Positions 34,838 through 46,587 of a stretch of 64,000 nt of DNA are shown one piece after another; position 1 is the first letter of the stretch; every line of letters begins with the position of its first letter. Origin of the DNA: Amia ocellicauda (Eukaryota; Chordata; Actinopteri; Amiiformes; Amiidae); assembly GCF_036373705.1 (NCBI RefSeq), contig NC_089863.1, forward strand, positions 6,423,357 through 6,487,356, in the 5' to 3' direction. The notes below the pieces were generated by a model. It was given only the letters and a program-made list of their open reading frames with translations. It was not told the origin of the DNA and made no database searches. The position numbers were made by a program, and so were the translations under genes.

Positions 34838-35020
34838 TATTCACTTTTGTAAATTGGAATTTGTAAAATGTATTATGCTTTGAATTGCACTGTATTATGT
34901 AAACTCGAATTTGTAATGTTTTATGGCTTGTACTGAACTGTATTTTTGCACTTTGTATTGCACTTATATTTTGTATGTGTCTGCCAAGAAATAAATAATA
35001 ACAATAATAATTCAATCTCT

Positions 35021-35840
35021 GCAGCACAGGTTATTCAAAGGGACTTAGATCATATTCAGTTGTGGGCCGACACCTGGCAGATGAAATTCAATGTGGACAA
35101 GTGCAAGGTATTACATGCAGGTAACAAAAATGTCCACTATAATTACACTATGGGAGGAAGAACTAGATGAAGTAACGCATGAGAAAGACCTAGGAGTCTA
35201 CATGGACTCCTCACTTTCTCCATCCAAACAGTGTGGGGAAGCAATAAAACAGGCAAACAGGATGTTAGGGTATATTGTCAAAAGTGTAGAATTGAGAACA
35301 AGGGCAGTGATGTTCAGACTGTACAATGCACTAGTTAGAGCTCATCTGGATACTGTGGACAGTTCTGGGCTCCACACTTCAAGAAAGATATCGCTGCTCT
35401 AGAGGCAGTTCAGAGGAGAGCAACCAGACTTATTCCAGGTCTGAAGGGAATGTCCTACTGAGAGACTGAGGACCTGAACCTTTTCACCCTAGAACAGAGG
35501 AGACTACGTGGGGACTTGATCCAAGTCTTCAAAATCATGAAAGGCATCGACCACATCAAACCAGAGGAGCTTTTCCAGATCAGCAGGGACACACGCACCC
35601 GGGGACACGAATGGAAATTGGGCTTCAAGGCATTCAAGACGGAAAACAAGAGACACTTCTTCACACAGAGAGTCGAACAAACTCCCCAGTGATGCGGTTG
35701 AAGTGACAATTTGGGAACATTCAGAAATAGACTGGATAGGATCCTTGGATCACTTAGATATTAATGGACACCAAACGAGCATGATGGGTCAAATGGCCTC
35801 CTCTTGTTTGTAAATGTTCTGATGTTCTTATGTTCTTATG
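35021..35840 (+). mobile_element. CR1-like LINE, 5'-truncated 3' end
   Basis: It begins in the reverse-transcriptase region (IQLWADTWQMKFNVDKCKV) directly after the SINE tail and ends with the iterated ttcttatg tail (35,820-35,840). The C-terminal frames are broken by a frameshift (35,347) and a TGA (35,459-35,461) that also occur in the copies at 47.8-48.9 kb and 55.3 kb. Confidence 0.85.
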
Positions 35841-37140
35841 TATTTCCCAGGTTCCGCCTTGGCCTCCGTGTCCAGGTGTTACACAGGCAGTAGATTTAAT
35901 CTCCCACAATGGGTAACACACAACTCCTTCACTAATGTAATCCACAAAATCAAAACAAAGCATTCATCAGAGAACAATTCAGACAATCATTTCTATTAAA
36001 TTTATCAGACCTGGATTTTAACCTTTATTTAAAAACCTTTATTATTAAAACAAAAAACTATAATTACAATGAAATTGAAAGGGGGGTAACTGATGGTTGT
36101 GTATGGTTTGGGTATAGGGGGCTGGTGAGGCTTAAATGCCAGGGCTGAATTTTGGTCCCAGTCCACCCCTGAGGCAGAGCATAGAGAGAGAGGGCGGTGC
36201 AATATCGCAGTACAGCACCGCAGCCTGATGTGTGAGAGAGCCTGTGTGGGCGAGTAGTCGGGAACGATGGTGGGCAGAGAGAAGATCTCGTTCCCCAGGC
36301 TGCCGGGTCTCGGGGTCACTGAGGTGGGAGCTGCCATCCCGGGGGCAAACGTCTCCAGCACACTCTAATGAGTGTTGGCACAGACAGGGAGGGGTCTGAG
36401 ACCAACGTCTTGCGCAGCTTGGCCTGCAGCTCACTGGACAGAGCTAACACAGAGAGAGAGGGGTTAATACAGAACAGACACCCTGACTGCCTGACACTAA
36501 ACTGAGAGGGGGGTTAATAGAGGACACACAGATTATACAGTTTCCAGATAAAAACTGGTCTCCCAATACGCCACGCCCCTCCTCTCTAACCCCCCCTCTC
36601 ACCTGAACACGTCAACGTCAGAGCTGGAGTGTCCCCAGACTCCCTCCTGGGCTCCCCTCACTCGACCCCTATCACCAACCTTCTGTGATACTATTTATAC
36701 CAGAGACCCCTGCCATCAGCCAACTGTGTCCACTTTCTGTGAATCAGCGCACCCCTCAAGAGCATTTAGGGAGCCTGGACTTGTCCCAAACTGTGGAATA
36801 TTACCAGGGTGGAATTGTAAAGTTTTATTCTTTACAAATTGGATAATTTGGAATAACCAATGAATATTAATTAAATACTGATTATATTGTCTACTGAATA
36901 ACCCACAATATAGCTAATGAATAGATATGCCAAACCCTGTGGTATATTTCTACCTCACCACTTCTGTATCCTTGTGGAAAACTCTCAAAAACAACAGCAA
37001 GGTTTTTTTTATCAATATATCCATGTCTACCTCCTCAACATAAAGTGTCAAGGCAAGGGAGATCATGTGTTTTGAGAACTGAGTGTCTCTGTCTGCTACA
37101 GACTTCTCAAGACACATTCAAAAAATCAGATGCACACAGA
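35841..37140. other. Unassigned interval; possible minus-strand exon near 36,130-36,440
   Basis: On the minus strand, after an acceptor-like 'ctctctctgtgttag' (around 36,444-36,458), the frame reads LSSELQAKLRKTLVSDPSL and then, in a shifted frame, FAPGMAAPTSVTPRPGSLGN. The sequence is GC-rich and protein-like, but I recognise no family and the two parts are out of frame. It may be an exon of an unknown gene or a pseudogene. The rest is featureless. Confidence 0.3.
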
Positions 37141-37144
37141 CCCT

Positions 37145-37950
37145 GTATGAGCCAAAAAGTTCAATATACATGCTGATCAATTCTAGTAATTCTTATACCA
37201 CTGGAAGTCTTTGGGGTTAGTCTCTACCAACCTTACACACCGACTTGGTGCAATGTTTGCTTCTTGGTAGATTTGCTCAAGCTCTTTCAAGTTGCCTGGG
37301 GATTGCTTATGGACAGCAGTTTTTAAGTCTTTCCACTGATTTTCAATAGGATTCAAAGCAGGACTTTGACATTCACTTTCATATTCTGAAGCCACTCCAG
37401 TGGAGCTTTGGGATTTGGAAAACTGTCCAGCTGAAAGGTACATTTTCATCCCAGTCTTTAGCATCCTGAAACAGGTTATTTTTAAAAATTGTTATAAGTG
37501 TTAACATGGAGATGCCAGTTTGAGTTGCACTGCTGATAAAACTGTCCATCTGATTCTTGAGACATTGTTTGTTTTATCTACTGGCTTTAATGGGGTTTTG
37601 TTTGCTTCTGTCTTGCCCCCTATTATACAGGCTTGTTTTGTGAAGTGCTCTGGATATTATTGACTGATGCACATTTTCTCCCATCTCAGCCATTGAACTC
37701 TGAAGCTCTTTCAAAGAAATGTACTCAGCAGGACTTTACGCTTGCAGAACAACAGAAAAAGCCAGAGTTCTCTTAAGTTATCCTGAAAGTTATCCTGGCC
37801 AACTCTGTTATTGTAAGATTTGTTTTTCCTCTTCCTCCCCAGCAATGGCAAAAATTGAAACTTTAGTTTTGAGGCTATTAAAATAACCAAACCTGCTGCA
37901 GGGATTGCACTCAAACTTCAAACACTATGACAGAGGGCAGAACTCAAGAA
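37145..37950 (-). mobile_element. Tc1-like transposon remnant, minus strand
   Basis: The minus-strand frame 37,183-37,464 gives the third catalytic region and C-terminus of a Tc1-type transposase (ALNPIENQWKDLKTAVHKQ, NLKELEQIYQE). Upstream pieces with multiple lesions extend to about 37,950. Neither complete end is recognised. Confidence 0.6.
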
Positions 37951-39050
37951 TCTGGCTAAGTGTGACGTCACGCCCTTATATGAAACTGTGTGCGACACGA
38001 ACCAGCACAATAATTGTACCTGTTACAGGGATTCTGGTAATGGCTCCATGCATACCAACATTGATAATAATGGTAAGAAGAATATAATTAATATCAAGAA
38101 AAAAATAATAATAATAAAATATATACTGTATAAAGAAAACGATAATAAATCTATTCTGGGGCAATATTGTAAGTACATTAGTACACCATTTGATTATTGT
38201 TGAAGTATCAAATTGACTGCAAACCAATTAACCATTCCTTCAATTTAAACAAAACTTAGATTATTACACACATATAAAGTAAATAATAAGCAGATGCATT
38301 TCATTAAAGTCTCTTAAAGCTACATCTATCCTGTCTTGACCCTTAAATATTATTCTCAACTGCAAAAACGTCGTTTCTTCAGATCAGATTCTTCAATTTT
38401 ATATAAATGTGTCATGTAAAAGTGTATATTTCTCTATGTAAATCAGGAGACCTGATGGAATGTTTAATTATCAAAACTTATCAATTAGATATATACGAAC
38501 TAACCACCTTGCTTAGTAAGGCAAGAATTGTAAACCTGTCACGGTCTCCCTGCTCCTACCTTAGTTCACCACCAGAGGTCTCCCTCTCCCGAGTACTAAT
38601 CTAGTGCTTCTCCTATTCTCTATCCAGCACAACCAGTTTCTCCACATTCTTTCCTTCCAGGTGCACCTGTTCTGTCTTCCTCTTTTACCATTGGCTAATT
38701 ACTCCTTCACCTAGTTCAAACCCTCTCCCCTACATAGTATTTAAACCCCTCTGTTTCCCAGCATAATTGTGAAGTCTTGCATTCTCTCCTGGATCAATTC
38801 TGAGCATTGTTTCTTGATTGCCTTATTGTGTATAGTGACTTCTTGCTTCCTTCTCTCGTTTACCCCTTTTTGGATCTCCCCACTAGCCTGTTCGCTTGAT
38901 TGATTGACCTGGACTGTCCCTGTTTACTCTCTATCGGTTGCCCTTATCGGATTATCTGCTTCAACTCCAAGCCTGCACTTGGATCCTTTCCTTTGGTCCT
39001 TGAGGACGTTGCAAAACCTAAATAAACTCTGGGAGTTTTTTAAGTTACAC
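37951..39050. other. Unassigned; possible LTR-like or other repeat at about 38,535-39,030
   Basis: 'tgtcacggtctccctgctcc' begins a C/T-rich block of about 500 bases, unlike the surrounding AT-rich DNA, with a TATA-like 'gtatttaaacccc' at 38,738. It could be a solo LTR, but no terminal duplication could be shown. An AAT-rich stretch lies at 38,090-38,120. Confidence 0.25.
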
Positions 39051-39056
39051 ACCAAT

Positions 39057-39438
39057 TGCAAGTCTAAAGTAGCTGTATGTGAGTTGAGAAAATACAACTC
39101 TCAGAGTTCATTTCAGCTTCTTGCATCGTCTTACAAGAGCTTTATCTCACACCCAACAGAAAGAACTGCAGCAAAGTAAAGGTACATTTTTACTATAGAT
39201 TTTAGAAAAATAAGTGATTAATGCCATAGATGTGAAATCTACAAATTCAGTACCAATTCAGATTAGAATACAAATATGACTCAAATATAAACACTATAAG
39301 AGTTATCAGTCACATTTTAATAGCACTGTTAGAAACTGAAACTAACAGTTAATAATCATTCAAAAAAACATCAGAACACAATACATTGGAAAATCTATAA
39401 ACTAAGTCATCCTGAGTAAGAATTCTGGAAGGGTCTGC

Positions 39439-39469
<31 letters not shown>

Positions 39470-41440
39470 GTAACAATAACTGCATCAGTATTGCACTGAA
39501 GTAGTGTACTTAATGTGTGGTACAGATTAGTGCCGTTCACTGCTGGAGAATGGAGTCAGACACAGAACTGTGTGAATTTCCAGACAAACACTGATGTCTA
39601 ACTTCTGTGTCTGACAAAGATCTGCTCTGATCAGCTGCTTCACACTCCTGTCACTCAGTAGACAGAATGGACAGCTGACCAGTGTTTCTGATCAAAATGA
39701 ATGTATTTCTTATAATCTGCACATTAAAAACTGACTAACATATCACCAAAAAAACAACTGTTTCATGGTAGTACTTTCTAGCAGTCGCAGGTGTGTCAAA
39801 GTCAGCAGCTGTCTTCTGGAAGTTCTTAAGAATGCTTACAATCAGAGCTAATTAAAATTACTGTGGTAGAGACTACTTTGTGGTTTGATTTGGACTGCCT
39901 TTTCTGGGGTGTCAAATGGAGATGTAGTCGTCCATGAATTACACCCCCACCACGCTGATTCAGAATTGTATTTTTCTGTTGACTCTGAAGAAAAGAGAAT
40001 ATGAGCTGGCTGACTGCTACAATACAATGATACACAGAGCATACAAGGAACTATTAACATAACTGTTTGTGTAATTTTAATTTACAATCCAATCCAGTAC
40101 AGATTCTCTGTATTATGAATATACTGCTGAGATTTAAGGTTGCTTGCTTAATTGAAACTCATCCCACTCTGGGAGCTGCTGTGCAGTTTCTCTCCTGTGT
40201 GAATGCACTGGTGATATTTAAGGCTTGCTGCATAACTGAAGCTCTTCCCACACTGGGTGCAGCTGTGCGGTTCCTCTCCTGTGTGAATGCGCTGGTGAAT
40301 TGTCAGACTTCTTGCACAATTTAAGCTCTTCCCACACAGGGTGCAGCTGTCTGCAGTGTGAAGATGGGCTCTCACCCCTCACTGCACTGTCACTGCCTCC
40401 ACTGAGCTCCGTCCTCAAGTCAGTGTCACACAGTCCATCTACCAGAAGCTGTGGCTCCAGTTTACAGAGGCCTCCTGTAATAATCTCTATTCTAAGATTA
40501 CAGAGTTCATCTTTCAAATCTGCATGCATTTCCCACTCCAGCTCACTGTCCTCTGTCTTAATGTGAACAGACGCAACACTGGGCTCACACTGTGTACTGG
40601 TAGAGTCTGGCTCAACACCAGCTGCACTGTGTCCACACTCAGATCCCAGTGCACTGAGTCCCTGTGTTGAACCCACAGTCTGTGTCTCAACCATGTGGCC
40701 AGACTCCAGTCCACTGAGCTCCATTTCACCGTGTCTGCTCCCGTGCTGCTCAGACAGACTCTTGTTGTCTTCAGTAGCTGTGGGCTCTGTGTCCTGCCTC
40801 AGACTGGAGCCCCACTCCTGCTCACAGGGCTGCTGCTCAGAGTCAGGGAGAGCACTGGCCTCTACAGCTCCTGAGGGAGGACAAGACAGGAGAGCAGATT
40901 AGAATAGGGGCATCCCGGTAATTCATCACGTACAATAAGTCACCGACATATTGCACATTCACTTGAAAATTACATAAATAAATCCCCAAAAAAGCTATTA
41001 ATAAATCATACATAACAGATACAGTACGTATTTAATTAAGAAAATTAATCCCAGTCACTTACTGTCTCTTTTGATTTAGTTAACCATGGCGGGACACGCC
41101 TCTGACAAATATCCCTATTATATTGGCAGGGGATTTCAATCAGCTATTTGATCCAGTGTTAGATGCATCATACTCTTCACCCACACAATATCCCAAACTT
41201 ACCCAATTTGTTAAGGAGTTTACCTCTGATTTATGTGTTTGCGACCCCTGGCAAGTTCAGCACCCCTCTGACAGAGATTATACTTTTTCAGGTAGACTTA
41301 AAACATAGCAGAATTGACATTATATTAGGATCTTGCAACATGTTGCACTACCGACAGTCCACATACATTTTAAAACAGGCTGAACAAATTGCTTCTATAG
41401 ATGCAATCAAAGACAAAACAAAAAGGGTGGTTAACCAAAG
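39057..41440 (-). repeat. Inverted-duplication arm 1 (partner about 52,490-54,360)
   Basis: In reverse complement this segment matches 52,490-54,360 in order: the L1-like flank (41,390-41,440), the 'cagatacagtacgtatt' block (41,010-41,035), the zinc-finger exon (40,148-40,870), its 3' UTR, and the region ending 'aagtctaaagtagctgta' (39,060-39,077). Arm 1 also has an AAT microsatellite (39,440-39,468). Confidence 0.85.
40148..40870 (-). pseudogene. C2H2 zinc-finger gene, frameshifted paralogue
   Basis: After an acceptor at 40,871 the frame reads [19 protein letters not shown] and continues collinear with the 53-kb gene ([29 protein letters not shown]). Where that gene has its first finger, this copy jumps from 'cagctgc' in the linker to 'cagctgc' at the second finger. 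About 155 bases are lost and the frame is lost with them. Two fingers follow in another frame ([25 protein letters not shown], [17 protein letters not shown]), then a degenerate third with Cys codons mutated and a terminal TAA at 40,148-40,150. The intact ancestor was presumably a nuclear DNA-binding factor. Confidence 0.8.
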
Positions 41441-41460
41441 TTAACCAAATTTTCAAATCA
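41086..41460 (+). mobile_element. L1/Tx1-like LINE endonuclease fragment
   Basis: Frames read GDFNQLFDPVLDASY, then HPSDRDYTFS and SRIDIILGS, the C-terminal landmarks of an AP-type endonuclease of L1-group elements. Frameshifted (41,295) and truncated. Confidence 0.7.
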
Positions 41461-41489
41461 TTCTACTCTCAACTTTATTCATCAGTCAA

Positions 41490-41648
41490 CTTCTTTGAAA
41501 TGCATTTTTATAGATTTTGTTGTTGTTATTCTGTCTCTCACTGTTAAAATACACCTACCATTAAAATTATAGACTGATCATTCCTTTGTCAGTGAGCAAA
41601 CGTACAAAATCAGCAGGGGATCAAATACTTTTTCCCCCACACTATACA
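41490..41648 (+). mobile_element. Solo 3' terminal repeat of the 33-kb Tc1 family
   Basis: 'ttgaaatgcatttttatag' through 'ggggatcaaatactttttcc' matches the right inverted repeat of the element at 33,255-34,837. No left end or ORF is present. It sits between two L1-like fragments. Confidence 0.8.
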
Positions 41649-41649
41649 T

Positions 41650-41845
41650 GTGCAGATAGTCTTACTTACCTGGGCGTTAAAATGTACAAAACCTTGTCAC
41701 TAATCAGGAAACAAAACTTTGATAGTATGTTATCTAAACTGCAGTTAGACCTGAACAGATGGTTACCACTACAGATCACTCTTCATGGTAGAACATCTGT
41801 AATTAAAATGAATGTGTTGTCGCATGTCAAATTTGTATTCTCTGT
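41650..41845 (+). mobile_element. L1/Tx1-like reverse-transcriptase C-terminal fragment
   Basis: The frame reads LTYLGVKMYKTL and HGRTSVIKMNVLSHVKFVFS, a typical L1-group RT C-terminal block. A C-tract at 41,861-41,871 follows. Confidence 0.7.
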
Positions 41846-42019
41846 GTTGCCTCTGTCACCACCCCCCCCCCCACGACTGAATACTTCTTATTGTCCTACA
41901 ACATAAATAAAACCCCAATAGAGCTCTTAATCAATCATACTTAACAGATATAGTACTGTGGCAAGGAGGGGGTTAACATTCCCTCCCTGCCTGCTCATGG
42001 ACTGCAGGTGCTTGGGGTC

Positions 42020-43850
42020 GATTGACACTAATTGATCAATCAACCCCAGCCACCTGCTATAAAAAGATGTTTCAGCCTCACATTAGGGGAGGGGAGTGTA
42101 GGAAGCAAGAGGTGTGCTGCTGTTTTGGGGGGGGGTTGCTACACTGCAGAAGTCAGGGACCAGAAGGTGTATGTCTTGTATCTTGTATGTCTTCCATTCA
42201 CAAGTATTCATTGTCAGATCATACAAAAAATGTGGGATCATCGCATGGAAGCAACATGGAGGCGAACTCAAACACTGAGTCAACTGAGCAACAGGAGCAG
42301 CTTGTACCAAAGACAAATGCATTGTCCATCGATTGGACACATGTTGGCTTCAGTATGAAGACACCGAACAAAATGAAGTTAAATGTAAACACTGCAGAAA
42401 AACCTTTTCAACGACCAAAGGTAATACCACTAATCTGTTTCAACACTTGGAGCACAATCACGTTACCGACTATGAACAGTGCATGGCTCAAAAAAAGAGA
42501 GAGACTGACAAGCGCACAGCAACAAGAGCCTCCACAAGCAGGTGTCGATAACACAAGCATTTACAAATGCTACACAATATGAAAAGGATTCAAGAAGACC
42601 AAAAGAATTAACTGACGCCATTTGTTACTACATTGCAATGGATATGGCTCCCATAGCTACAGTGGAGCGCAATAGGTTTAAACGCCTCGTTAAAAATCTT
42701 GACATAAGATACACTGTGCCATCGCGACCATATTTTTCCCAAACTGCGCTGCCCAACATGTACAAAACATGTCGTAAAAAGGTAGCTGCTGAACTGAAGT
42801 CTGTTCAGCACTTTGCAGCCACATCTGATCTCTGGTCAAGTAGGACGATGGACCCATACTTGAGCCTTACTTTGCACTACATTGACGCTGCACAACAGAT
42901 GCCTTGATGCCTATTTTCCAGTCGATCACACGTCAGAGATGATTGCATAGGGCCTGAAAGACATGCTTTCAGCGTGGGAACTCACAGAAGAGAGCCTCGT
43001 GGCCATTACAGCGCTAAAGTTGTCAAAGCTGCAAAGCTCAATGGATGGACATGACAGCAGTGTTTTGGAACTGCACATCAGCACATTTGGTAAATGCACA
43101 TCAACTTAACAGACACAGTGCTATAATATCAATAATCTAATTGGGCATATCTGGGTGGTGACTGGCTGCTATATTCTTTGTTTGTATATGTCATAAATGA
43201 TAATGTCTATATGTTTTTATATGACTTGTTTTTTATTCTCATTTTCTTTTCTGTGCTGATGTTCTTGTTGAGCACTTTGTTACATGAGTTTAAAAAGGTG
43301 CTATATAAATAATATTTTACTTCAGCACACTAAATAAATACTGTGACAACAATAAAAAACTGTTCATATAGCGCCTTTCTTAATGTTACAATGTGCTTCA
43401 TATTACAATGTTACAATGTAAACTTCACATTACAATGTAACAAAACACTACATTGAGTCATCATTAGAGTAGACATGAAAAAATGCTCTAGAATTGTTAT
43501 TTATCTGATATTATTTAAGTAGTTTAAGAAGTTTTTCAAAGAAAGTGAGTCAACTCCTTCAACTGTACCCACTTTGTAACTTCAGCAAACACTAGAAGCA
43601 GAGCTGAGCAGCTACTTGGTGTCCCCCCATGCTGGAATGGTGGAGAAAGCATCATGTACACTTTCCCACTCTAAGTAAGGTGGCAAAAAAGTATCTCTGT
43701 ATACCAGCCACTAGCTCCCCATCAGAGCGGGTTTTCAGTTCAGGAGGAAACATTGTTACATGCCTCAGATCCTGCCTGAAACCTGAAAAGGTAAACATGC
43801 TAGTGTTTCTTAATCATAATCGAGGTAAAATGTTCAATTAATTGAGATTT
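42020..43850 (+). mobile_element. hAT-type DNA transposon / ZBED-like remnant
   Basis: Three broken frames in order: a BED zinc finger (42,330-42,500: VKCKHCRKTFSTTKGNTTNL, LFQHLEHNH); the hAT central region (42,610-42,905: FKRLVKNLDIRYTVPSRPYF, TSDLWSSRTMDPYLSLTLHY); and the C-terminal dimerisation block (43,660-43,830: YLCIPATSSPSERVFSSGGN). Frameshifts separate them, and an AT-rich stretch (43,090-43,590) without homology replaces most of the catalytic domain. No ends are identified. Inactive. Confidence 0.8.
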
Positions 43851-43957
43851 AGATTTTAGGTCATATTGTCCAGCCCTAGTTATACATTACTTAGTGTATC
43901 ACACTGATCAATCAAGCTATAACAAAATATATATTATTGAAGTGTGATGAATACATA

Positions 43958-44036
43958 CAGCTGTGGAAAAAAATTTAGAGACCACTTAACGTTGATTTCT
44001 GAACTTGGAGTGGTGTCTTAATTTTTTCCAGAGCTG
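43958..44036. mobile_element. 79-bp palindromic MITE with TA flanks
   Basis: 'cagctgtggaaaaaaattta' at the left end pairs with 'taattttttccagagctg' at the right end. TA lies on both sides (43,956-57 and 44,037-38). Coding capacity is nil. Confidence 0.75.
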
Positions 44037-44039
44037 TAT

Positions 44040-45775
44040 GTTGAGTTTAAATTCACAAGAAACCAAAAATACCAATTAGATAATTTTTTGTGACAGAACT
44101 TTTTCACTTCTGAAACCCTATCTGTCATCTGCTCTACTGCAGGGATGAGTTTAAGGAAAACATCAAGTTCTTTCAAAACTTACTTTTCTCAAAGCACATC
44201 TCTTATGACTGGGTCAGATGTTCATATACAGGGGGAGTCCTAGAAGTGCTCTTGGAAGGAATGAAAACAATGATACAGTTTTTAACAAAACAACAAGACT
44301 GTCTTGCAGCACAAGAGGCACATTTCAATTTCTCACAGAAAAAGACTAGTTGCAGCAGCTCACTATCTACTACATCACACTTATGAGTTTTTTCTTTACC
44401 TGAACTTAGAACAAGACTTGTAAACAATATTTGCCAGATGTACAAGCATGTGAATGAGCTCGTGGGTGAGACGGTTGAGTGTAGCACTGCAAATAAACAC
44501 AGATGTACAGAATTCAAAGAAAAACAGCAAGGATAGGATCTTTGGTGGAATTGAGTTTCCAGCAATACAGTGGAGCCTCTATTTCCTCACGTCTTATAGA
44601 AAGCAACTCATTTACTAACTGTTCTGTAGCAGATCTTGCAGAGCTGCTCCCAGCAAAGACCTGAAAACACAACTAACACAGGAATCACAGGAGTCAGTGG
44701 CGTCATGACATTGGGGCACGGGGGGCACCTACATCTAGTGATACTAACTAGGCCAACAGTTGCCTCCAGAATTATTCACATCCTTAACAGACTACAGTGG
44801 GTTTTAGTGACACAAAGTGTGCATTCAGTAATTGTTACTTAAATGAATGACAACTACTTATTAAATTATAACATATATTAGAGCATATTCAATTTATTTA
44901 TTTTTAACCCTGAGACTGTAGTATCAGCAGTAGCAGCACCAGTGAGGTTCAGAAAGGTAGGAGTGGTGATTATTGTTTAGGGTGACACAGTTAAAACAGA
45001 AACAGTACATCAAGACCAAATAAATGCTTTAGTAATAAAGTAAAGTTGATTATGCAAATGTAGCAGATGAGACGGGGTAGTCCAGGGGCATAAGTGGTTG
45101 CACCGGTTTGTGGACGATTGAGTCAATTAGGTCCTGATTGCCTGCCTTATAAAACGTGCAGTGGTTTTAGTGGTAGAGATTGCAGCTCGTAGCTAAATGA
45201 GGCAGTCCCTGTTGCAGCGCTTTCCCAAGTTTTCCAGTCGGTATTTCACCTGCGGCTTGGACGGGTGTGTGCAATATTTCCTGATCGATTGAGGAATCCA
45301 GGCGTTTAGTGTTTTATTTATTTTAAGATTGTATTTTGTGATCTCTTTGCGGAGTTAGTGAAATCCTGCTCTTGAAACCTGTATACTTATGTATACCCTT
45401 TAACGGGTTACTTGAGAAGTTTAGTGCTTGGTGTCTCTGACCACTAGATTAAGTTAATTTTATACTTACTTGAGATTTATGCACGGTGTGATTGGATTAT
45501 TATGGTATGTGGTTTCTTTTTGAAGTTGTTTGGTTGTAGTGGTGATTGAGTTATTGTTGTTTTTGGTTGTTGTGTGTATCTTTTGGTTTTGTTCTTTTAT
45601 GACCTGGGGGTTGACGGTTTTTTCGCCGGAGTGTGCCAGACCACATTTTACAAATTGTGGGGGGGATTTTGCCGCGGACCCCCTAGCACTCCCTCACGGA
45701 CCCCTAGTTGTCCGTGGACCCCAGTTTGGAAAACTCTGCATGGCTGCGGGGAAACAGCAGCTCGTCTCTAGTGCA

Positions 45776-45780
<5 letters not shown>
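44040..45780. other. Unassigned interval
   Basis: Mostly AT-rich. No coding exon, RNA gene or recognised repeat could be supported. The stretch 45,060-45,330 is less AT-rich and could be a repeat or promoter, but nothing specific is seen. Confidence 0.3.

Positions 45781-45782
<2 letters not shown>

Positions 45783-45832
<50 letters not shown>
45783..45832. repeat. (GA)n microsatellite
   Basis: About 25 GA units are read directly. Confidence 0.95.
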
Positions 45833-45835
<3 letters not shown>

Positions 45836-46179
45836 CATCTGTGACTGAGCACAGTGAGGTCAAACACGCGTGTCAGGGATATGAGTGATACATGTCATGT
45901 ACATATGATGGATACAAGTTTATGAGGAGAATGTCACCGGAACTTTAACAACCATTTTGTATATTCCAAGTAGTGACTTTAAAATGTCATAACTTTGAGC
46001 TAGATTATTGCTTTATATATAATAGTCAATCAGGAGAAGTAATCATCACATTTTTGAAAATGTTGGTGATATGACTGGTTTTGTCACTTTGATAACTTGC
46101 CTACTGCAGTTGCCATCCAGATGATGATAATGATTAGTAGTTAACTAATCTACAGTAGTTTGCCAGTTGTCCGCTAATG

Positions 46180-46460
46180 ATGTTTGAGAGCCGAGGACAG
46201 GCGCTGTGTGAAGCGCTGGGACAGAGACATGCTGCTCGGGCTGCTGGGCGGACGCGGATGAAGCGCTCGGTCGCGCAGTGCGGACTCTCTCTGTATTACG
46301 AGCCTCAGAGGCGCTGTGTGGAGTCGCGGCCGAGTCTCTCTGAACAGCAGGTTGCTGCCGCTTTTCAGGATCAGATGAGCTGCTCCGCAGCTTGTGTCCC
46401 ATCACCGGCACAAGAGTGAGCTCTGCGCTGTATGAGCGCCGGGATCCTCCCGAGGAAACA
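46180..46460. promoter_or_regulatory. CpG-rich island-like segment
   Basis: CpG is dense here (gggcggacgcggatgaagcg, gtcgcggccgag, gagcgccgggatcctcccga) in an otherwise CpG-poor neighbourhood. Both strands have open frames, but without a recognised product. A vertebrate CpG-island promoter or first exon is the likeliest meaning. Direction is undetermined. Confidence 0.4.
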
Positions 46461-46587
46461 GATGCACCGTTATCTTCAGTGCGTCTGGAGAAACACAAAC
46501 GGATCTCGCAGAACAGCTGTTTGCAGATCAGATTAGTTTGCTGACCATTAACATTAACTGGATTATTTTTAATGCTAATACAAAAAA

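Larger units (their letters stand above)
33205..35005 (+). repeat. SINE-type repeat split by a Tc1-like insertion
   Basis: The left part 33,205-33,254 and right part 34,838-35,005 together match the uninterrupted repeat at 17,325-17,540 (cacttagcttttac, then aaattgg, tttgaattgc, ttgtactgaactgta, tctgccaag). The 1583-bp Tc1-like element sits between them with a TA on each side. Confidence 0.85.
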
